From: Tissierellia bacterium
GTDB taxonomy: Bacteria; Bacillota_A; Clostridia; Tissierellales; Peptoniphilaceae
Reading direction: 5' to 3'
Length of the DNA: 10,658 nucleotides
Assembly (NCBI GenBank): GCA_012513395.1
Contig: JAAZCH010000208.1
Location: forward strand, 1-10,658
Position 1 is the stretch's first letter. Every line of letters begins with the position of its first letter. A model generated the notes under the pieces. That model did no database searches, had not been told where the DNA came from, and worked only from the letters and a program-made list of their open reading frames with translations. The translations under genes and the position numbers were made by a program. Of the stretch, positions 6,090 to 10,658 are shown one piece after another.

Positions 6090-6904
6090 ATAAGGACTCC
6101 GATAAAAAAGGAAAAATAATTGTAATGCCTCAGTTTGATGAGTTAAAAAGAGAAGTTGAAAAACTGCGTGTGGAATTATCCATGTTAGTATTGGAAAAGG
6201 ACACTCTAATTTTTGTGGAGTGCAAAAATATTGAAATGGCCTATATGGTTAATCTAGGTCATCTAGAGGTGAAGGCCTTTGAATTAGAATGTAAATATTT
6301 AAGACTTCGTAGAAAAATTGAGTTGATTCAAGCTAAATTAAATCGCCAAGAAAAAGTCGATTTAAAAAATATCGAAGATACATTGGAACGGGAATTTATT
6401 GAATACGAAGAAAAATTAAAAGTGCAAATGGGAAAATTAGAGGACGCTATTGAATGGAATAGTCTCGGGGTAATGTCAGAAGAAAAGCAGAAAGAAATAA
6501 AAAAACTTTACAGAGCAATAGCAAAAAAACTTCACCCAGATTTAAATCCCAACATTACAAAGGAAAATCTTCACTTATTTAATAAAGCTGTTAAAGCTTA
6601 TGAAAATGGAGATTTAGAGACATTAAAATTAATCGAAATAGTAATTAGCGACAAAGATATTTCGATTAGTGATTTAGGTTCTATGGCGGAATTAGAAAAG
6701 GAAAAAACTCGACTGAAGTCCACACTAGAAAAAGTGACAAAGAGCATCGAAGCAATTAAGAGGGAGTATCCTTACAATTTAAAATCAATAATCGATGATG
6801 AAGTAGAATTGAGTAACCGAAAAAAGAAATTGGATGAAATAATAATTGTATTTAGAAAGGCAATTGCCAATTACGAAACCCAAATCCAAAATATGTTGAG
6901 GTGA
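6086..6904 (+). CDS. Coiled-coil protein with an internal J domain
   Basis: The protein has 272 residues and is mostly long charged helices. Residues about 17-125 form an N-terminal coiled coil. A J-domain-like segment follows at 132-180: 'KEIKKLYRAIAKKLHPDLNP', with the essential HPD at 150-152, then 'HLFNKAVKAYENGDLETL'. A second coiled coil occupies about 198-272. J domains stimulate the ATPase of Hsp70/DnaK. Here the Gly/Phe and zinc regions of classical DnaJ are absent, so this is a class III (J-only) protein in which the coiled coils probably bind a client or a partner. It overlaps the ADP-ribosylglycohydrolase stop and is followed after four bases by the HIRAN gene, so a complex with these neighbours is plausible. 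No DnaK gene is in the window. Confidence 0.82.
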   Translation: MNKDSDKKGKIIVMPQFDELKREVEKLRVELSMLVLEKDTLIFVECKNIEMAYMVNLGHLEVKAFELECKYLRLRRKIELIQAKLNRQEKVDLKNIEDTLEREFIEYEEKLKVQMGKLEDAIEWNSLGVMSEEKQKEIKKLYRAIAKKLHPDLNPNITKENLHLFNKAVKAYENGDLETLKLIEIVISDKDISISDLGSMAELEKEKTRLKSTLEKVTKSIEAIKREYPYNLKSIIDDEVELSNRKKKLDEIIIVFRKAIANYETQIQNMLR

Positions 6905-6906
6905 TT
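6898..6906 (+). promoter_or_regulatory. Strong Shine-Dalgarno site setting a GTG start
   Basis: GAGGTGATT matches nine bases of the consensus anti-Shine-Dalgarno complement and lies within the end of the J-domain gene, including its stop codon. It is placed correctly for the GTG at 6909. The nearby ATG at 6916 is in another frame, so the HIRAN protein must start with GTG or much further in. Confidence 0.8.
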
Positions 6907-6908
6907 TT

Positions 6909-7304
6909 GTGAGCAATGAAATAGAACTTAGTGGAACTTCTTTGGTCGAATTATTAAAACATAATGGGAAAATAGAAATTCCCAAACCATTTGAAAGGGA
7001 TATATTTTTATTTGATACGCATATTGCTGGAACCAGTCACATAGAAGGAATAGAAGAACTAGAACCTTTTATAAATATCGGCGACAAATTGGATTTTTTT
7101 AGAGAACCAGACAATCCTTACGACGAAGAAGCCATAGTAATAAAAAATGAAAATGGTGTCAAGGTAGGATATGTACCTAAAGCAGACAATATAATTTTTT
7201 CAAGACTTATGGACGCTGGCAAGTTATTATTTGGAAAAATTGAGAAAAAAGAAATGAAGAGCAATTGGCTGAAAATAAATATTAAAATTTATTTAAAAGA
7301 CTGA
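6909..7304 (+). CDS. Small stand-alone HIRAN-domain protein
   Basis: The protein has 131 residues from a GTG start. Residues about 30-128 are a HIRAN domain: 'FLFDTHIAGTSHIEG' (33-47), then GDKLDFFREPDNPYDEEAI (58-76), and NGVKVGYVPK (82-91). The RE-x-x-NP-x-D-x-x-A and VGYVP elements are the family's core. In the eukaryotic fork-remodelling enzyme HLTF, HIRAN binds 3' ends of single-stranded DNA; in bacteria it occurs alone or fused to nucleases and helicases, with roles mostly unknown. The first 30 residues may form a linker (LSGTSLVELLKHNG). It lies four bases after the J-domain gene and 22 before the aldehyde dehydrogenase. It is probably the DNA-end recognising part of this cluster, which is inference. 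Confidence 0.87.
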   Translation: MSNEIELSGTSLVELLKHNGKIEIPKPFERDIFLFDTHIAGTSHIEGIEELEPFINIGDKLDFFREPDNPYDEEAIVIKNENGVKVGYVPKADNIIFSRLMDAGKLLFGKIEKKEMKSNWLKINIKIYLKD

Positions 7305-7326
7305 CGTTTTGCAAAGGAGGTAGAGC

Positions 7327-8694
7327 ATGGAAATATCAAAACTATTAGAAAAACAAAGAAATTTCTTCAACAGCAATGCCACAAAAAATTTAGAATTTCG
7401 ATTGGAAAACTTGAATAAACTTAAACACCTTTTAGAAGTGCATGAAGGTGAAATTTTACATGCTCTATACGAAGATTTAAATAAATCTAATTTCGAAGCC
7501 TATGTTACTGAAATGGGAATAGTAAAAGAAGAACTTTCTTTGACTATAAAAAATCTGCCTAAGTGGACAAAAAGACGAAGGGTTCACACTCCTATAACTC
7601 AATTTCCCTCACAAAGCTTTATATACTCAGAGCCATATGGAATTAGCCTAATAATTTCCCCTTGGAACTATCCATTACAACTGGCTATGATTCCATTGAT
7701 AGGTTCGCTAGCTGCAGGAAATTGCAATATTTTAAAGCTTTCCCAAAAATCTAAGAACACAACTGAAATCTTGACAAAAATTCTAGATGAAAACTTTGAC
7801 GAAAGACTGATTAGGGTAGTTAATTCCGAAGAAGTTTCCAACGAAGAATTATTAAAAGAAAATTACGACTATATCTTTTTCACAGGAAGTGCAAAAGTAG
7901 GAAAAGTCGTCATGGAAGCTGCAGCGAAACACCTAACACCTATAACATTGGAACTGGGCGGAAAGAGTCCATGCATCGTAGACGAAACTGCAAATATTAC
8001 TTTAGCTGGAAAGACCATAGCATGGGGGAAGTTTTTAAATGCAGGACAAACTTGTGTGGCTCCAGATTATATTCTTGTAGATAAAAAAATTAAGGGTAGA
8101 TTGATAGAAGAAATAAGAAGACATTTATTTTTATTTTACGGAACTAATATTTTGGAAAATCCTGAATATCCTAAAATCATTTCACCTGAACATTTTAAAA
8201 GACTAATTGATTTGCTGAATGAAGGGAAAAAAGAATTTGGCGGCAACAGCAATTTAGACAATCAAAAAATAGAACCTACAATTTTGTCTGAAATTAATTG
8301 GGATAGCAAAATTATGGAAGAGGAAATCTTTGGACCGATTCTTCCCATAATTGAGTATGATAATTTAAATTCAATGATTGAGGAAATAAAATTGAGACCA
8401 AAGTCTTTGGCTTTATATCTTTTTTCTGAAGATAAGATTAACAAAGAAAAAATAAAAAATGAAATTTCCTATGGAAGTGGATGCATCAATGACGTATTGA
8501 TGCAACTTGCTAATCCTAATCTACCTTTTGGAGGAGTGGGGAACAGTGGTATGGGTAAATATCATGGAAAGTTTAGTTTTGATACCTTCTCAAATAAAAA
8601 AAGCATCGTAGAGAAACCCAACTTTTTAGATATTCCCCTTAGGTATCCTCCGTATAAGGATAAACTAGGTTTGTTAAAGAAAATTATGAAATAG
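7327..8694 (+). CDS. Aldehyde dehydrogenase, class 3-like
   Basis: This enzyme oxidises aldehydes to carboxylic acids with NAD(P)+. The 455-residue length and lack of an N-terminal extension match the class 3 / YwdH-type branch, which acts on medium or long aliphatic and aromatic aldehydes. Visible motifs are SPWNYPLQL (111-119, with the oxyanion Asn114), the nucleotide-fold FFTGSAKVGK (184-193), LELGGKSP (208-215, with general base Glu209), GQTC (240-243, catalytic Cys243), EEIFGP (332-337) and LPFGGVGNSGMGKYHG near the end. It has an excellent AAAGGAGGT ribosome-binding site and lies 22 bases after the HIRAN gene. In this cluster it would be expected to remove toxic aldehydes. The exact substrate cannot be read from the sequence. 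Confidence 0.93.
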   Translation: MEISKLLEKQRNFFNSNATKNLEFRLENLNKLKHLLEVHEGEILHALYEDLNKSNFEAYVTEMGIVKEELSLTIKNLPKWTKRRRVHTPITQFPSQSFIYSEPYGISLIISPWNYPLQLAMIPLIGSLAAGNCNILKLSQKSKNTTEILTKILDENFDERLIRVVNSEEVSNEELLKENYDYIFFTGSAKVGKVVMEAAAKHLTPITLELGGKSPCIVDETANITLAGKTIAWGKFLNAGQTCVAPDYILVDKKIKGRLIEEIRRHLFLFYGTNILENPEYPKIISPEHFKRLIDLLNEGKKEFGGNSNLDNQKIEPTILSEINWDSKIMEEEIFGPILPIIEYDNLNSMIEEIKLRPKSLALYLFSEDKINKEKIKNEISYGSGCINDVLMQLANPNLPFGGVGNSGMGKYHGKFSFDTFSNKKSIVEKPNFLDIPLRYPPYKDKLGLLKKIMK

Positions 8695-8706
8695 AGGTAG
8701 AAAGAA

Positions 8707-9339
8707 ATGGCATTTGATTTCAAAAAAGAATTTAAAGAATTCTATCAACCAAAATCAAAACCGGAAATTATTGAAATTCCCTCAATGAATTTTCTAGCTG
8801 TCCGCGGCAAGGGAGACCCCAATGAAGAAAGTGGAGAATATTCAAAAGCTCTGGAGATGCTCTATACAATATCATACACATTAAAAATGAGTTATAAGGG
8901 AGATTACAAAATTACAGATTTTTTTCAATATGTAGTACCTCCTCTTGAAGGATTTTGGTGGCAAGAAGATATTAAAGGAGTAGACCTAACTGACAAATCT
9001 AAATTTCAGTGGATATCTGTGATTAGATTACCAGATTTTATTACAAAACAAGACTTCAATTGGGCGATAGAAGAAGCTACAAAAAAGAAAAAAATAGATT
9101 TATCCAAGGTGGAGCTGGTATCTATTACTGAAGGTTTGGTCGTTCAAATGCTTCATGTTGGGCCTTATGATAGAGAGATAGATACGGTAAAGATTATGGA
9201 ACAATATATGCTTGAAAACGGGTACGAATACGATTTTGACGAGTTTAGGCATCATCACGAAATATATTTATCAGATCCTAGAAAAACTGTCCCAGAAAAA
9301 CTTAAGACAATTATTCGACATCCTATTAGAAAAAAATAA
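8707..9339 (+). CDS. GyrI-like small-molecule-binding protein, possible alkylator hydrolase
   Basis: The protein has 210 residues with the GyrI-like fold (SOUL/GyrI superfamily). It has no DNA-binding N-terminal part, so it is not an AraC/MerR-type regulator. Features seen are 'FLAVRGKGDPNE' (29-40), PPLEGFWW (78-85), 'LVVQMLHVGPYDREIDT' (144-160) and HHHEIYLSDPRKTVPEKLKT (182-201). This group includes YtkR7 and Listeria Lin2189, which were shown to hydrolyse the cyclopropane-type DNA alkylators yatakemycin and CC-1065. Ligand choice cannot be read from the sequence, and many relatives bind unknown aromatic compounds. It follows the aldehyde dehydrogenase by 12 bases and precedes the AlkD-like gene by nine; that pairing supports an alkylator-detoxification role. 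GAGGT at 8694-8698 is the likely ribosome-binding site. Confidence 0.82.
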   Translation: MAFDFKKEFKEFYQPKSKPEIIEIPSMNFLAVRGKGDPNEESGEYSKALEMLYTISYTLKMSYKGDYKITDFFQYVVPPLEGFWWQEDIKGVDLTDKSKFQWISVIRLPDFITKQDFNWAIEEATKKKKIDLSKVELVSITEGLVVQMLHVGPYDREIDTVKIMEQYMLENGYEYDFDEFRHHHEIYLSDPRKTVPEKLKTIIRHPIRKK

Positions 9340-9348
9340 AGGAGCCAT

Positions 9349-10008
9349 ATGGATAAATATTTAATGATTAAAGAGAGTTTTGAATCGCAAAAAAATGAAG
9401 AGCAGGCGATACCCATGGCGAAATACTTGAGAAATAAATTTAAATGCTATGGATTGAAGACAAAAGAAAGAAGAGACGTCTATAAAGAAGTCATAAAAGC
9501 GGACAAAGTTTCTGGAGTTGTGGATTGGGAATTTTTATATCTATGCTTTAAAGATGAGTATAGAGATATGCATTATTTAGCACTGGATTACTTACTTGCT
9601 CAGAAAAAGTCTTTAAAATTTGAAGACATTAAAAAAATGGAAGTATTTGTCAAAACCAACCAATGGTGGGACTCTATAGATGTGATGAACACTATAATTG
9701 GTGATATTGGTTTGACAGATTCTAGAGTAGATGAGCTTATGCTAATGTGGTCTTTGGACAAGGATTTTTGGTTACGACGAGTTGCCATAACTCACCAATT
9801 AATGAGAAAGAAAAATACAAATATCGAACTCTTGGGAAAAATATTAAAAAATAATTTTGGCAGCGACGAATTTTTTATTAATAAAGCAATTGGCTGGGCT
9901 CTTAGAGATTATTCCAAAGTCAATCCTCATTGGGTAAGAAATTTTATAGAAAGATATTCAAACGAGATGTCAAAATTGAGCATAAGAGAAGGAAGTAAAT
10001 ATATTTAG
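9349..10008 (+). CDS. AlkD-like DNA glycosylase (HEAT-like repeats)
   Basis: AlkD proteins remove alkylated purines such as 3-methyladenine and 7-methylguanine, and some excise bulky cyclopropane-drug adducts (YtkR2). This 219-residue protein is helical throughout. It has GLKTKERRD (35-43), DEYRDMHYLALDYL (69-82), NQWWDSIDVM (104-113), DFWLRRVAITHQL (139-151) and INKAIGWALRDYSKVNPHWV (177-196). Trp107, Asp111, Arg144 and Trp183 fall in register with Trp109, Asp113, Arg148 and Trp187 of Bacillus cereus AlkD, so the base-excision residues look intact. An AAAGGAG site lies just upstream. It is the last gene of the packed cluster. No hairpin terminator is seen in the 87 bases after it. Confidence 0.91.
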   Translation: MDKYLMIKESFESQKNEEQAIPMAKYLRNKFKCYGLKTKERRDVYKEVIKADKVSGVVDWEFLYLCFKDEYRDMHYLALDYLLAQKKSLKFEDIKKMEVFVKTNQWWDSIDVMNTIIGDIGLTDSRVDELMLMWSLDKDFWLRRVAITHQLMRKKNTNIELLGKILKNNFGSDEFFINKAIGWALRDYSKVNPHWVRNFIERYSNEMSKLSIREGSKYI

Positions 10009-10095
10009 TTTATTTGAATGTTAGTTTAAATTGTATTTTAGGGTATTATTAATATAGGAAGATATTGATTAGAAAATATTTAGGAGGAGATGTTT

Positions 10096-10658
10096 ATGAC
10101 AGAACACTTTGAAAGAGAAGAAAAGACAGTAAATTTCCCTATTATTGGAAGACCAGCTCCGGAATTCACAGCGAATACGACTCATGGAATAATCAATTTT
10201 CCAAAGGATTATGAAGGTAAGTGGGTAATTTTATTTTCACATCCTGCAGACTTTACCCCAGTATGTACCACAGAATTTATGACCTTCTCCAGTATGTATG
10301 ATGAATTTCAAGAACTCAACACCGAATTAGTAGGTCTATCAGTAGACTCAGTACATTCTCACTTGGGATGGGTAAGAGCAATGAGAAATTACTCTTGGGA
10401 TGGTATAGAAAATCCTGAAATCCAATTCCCAGTAATTGACGATATAAAAATGGAAGTTGCAAATAAATACGGTATGATTCAAGGTGAATCAGAAACCAGT
10501 GCAGTTAGAGCTGTATTTTTCGTAGATCCAACAGGCATGATGAGAACTATTCTTTATTATCCAGCAGTTTTAGGAAGAAACTTCGCAGAGATAAAGAGGA
10601 TAATCATTGGTCTACAAAAGAATGACAAAGACAAAGTAGCTCTACCAGCTAACTGGGA
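10096..10658 (+). CDS. Peroxiredoxin of the Prx6 (1-Cys-like) group, cut by the window end
   Basis: The reading frame runs from an ATG after AGGAGGAG (10082-10089) to the window edge, 187 codons without a stop. The peroxidatic site is HPADFTPVCTTEF (49-61) with Cys57; the partner Arg137 lies in SAVRAVF, and PTGMMRTI follows. FTPVCTTE and the long C-terminal part place it with Prx6/AhpC-TSA proteins of about 210-220 residues, so roughly 20-35 residues are missing, including any C-terminal resolving cysteine. Members reduce hydrogen peroxide and organic or lipid peroxides. It follows the AlkD-like gene by 87 bases, which include a TATTAT at 10044-10049 without a good -35 box. It may have its own promoter or may be read through from the cluster. 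Confidence 0.92.
   Translation, partial: MTEHFEREEKTVNFPIIGRPAPEFTANTTHGIINFPKDYEGKWVILFSHPADFTPVCTTEFMTFSSMYDEFQELNTELVGLSVDSVHSHLGWVRAMRNYSWDGIENPEIQFPVIDDIKMEVANKYGMIQGESETSAVRAVFFVDPTGMMRTILYYPAVLGRNFAEIKRIIIGLQKNDKDKVALPANW

Noticed and set aside
10009..10095. PerR- or Fur-type operator before the peroxiredoxin
   Set aside because: The AT-rich stretch around TATTATTAATATA is only an imperfect palindrome and does not fit the 7-1-7 operator pattern well enough to call.

Overview
This AT-rich window has short intergenic gaps, strong Shine-Dalgarno sites and sigma-A type promoters. It holds adenine deaminase, YkvA-type DUF1232, Imm5-like and AlkD families. It suggests a low-GC Gram-positive (Firmicutes) chromosome, plausibly an anaerobic Clostridia/Tissierellia lineage. 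That placement is inference from composition and gene families only. No tRNA, rRNA, IS element, phage gene or CRISPR array was seen.

Layout. (1) Bases 3-50 are the last codons of an upstream gene. (2) Bases 124-970 carry a SixA-like histidine phosphatase and a small DUF1232 membrane protein. (3) Bases 957-2873 are a self-contained fluoride-response unit: a promoter inside the end of the DUF1232 gene, a crcB-type fluoride riboswitch whose 3' side overlaps an intrinsic terminator, a cation:proton antiporter, a translationally coupled Imm5-like protein of unknown role, and a 14-bp terminator hairpin that also serves the convergent gene. (4) Bases 2877-4598 (minus strand) encode adenine deaminase, driven by a near-consensus extended -10 promoter with a very short leader. 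(5) Bases 4716-10008 are seven tightly packed plus-strand genes with gaps of -4 to 22 bases: a SAP-domain protein, an ADP-ribosylglycohydrolase, a coiled-coil protein with an embedded J domain, a small HIRAN protein, a class-3-like aldehyde dehydrogenase, a GyrI-like protein and an AlkD-like DNA glycosylase. (6) From 10096 a Prx6-type peroxiredoxin runs off the window.

How they work together. The fluoride unit reads clearly: fluoride should stabilise the aptamer, block the terminator and turn on the antiporter plus the Imm5-like protein. The seven-gene cluster is the best candidate for an undescribed system. SAP and HIRAN are nucleic-acid-binding folds, ADP-ribosylglycohydrolase removes ADP-ribose from macromolecules, and AlkD and GyrI-like proteins include the two self-resistance activities against cyclopropane-type DNA alkylators (YtkR2 and YtkR7 of the yatakemycin pathway). 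Aldehyde dehydrogenase removes another class of electrophile. A stress or repair operon for electrophile and nucleic-acid damage is a reasonable inference, but the sequence does not prove a shared function.
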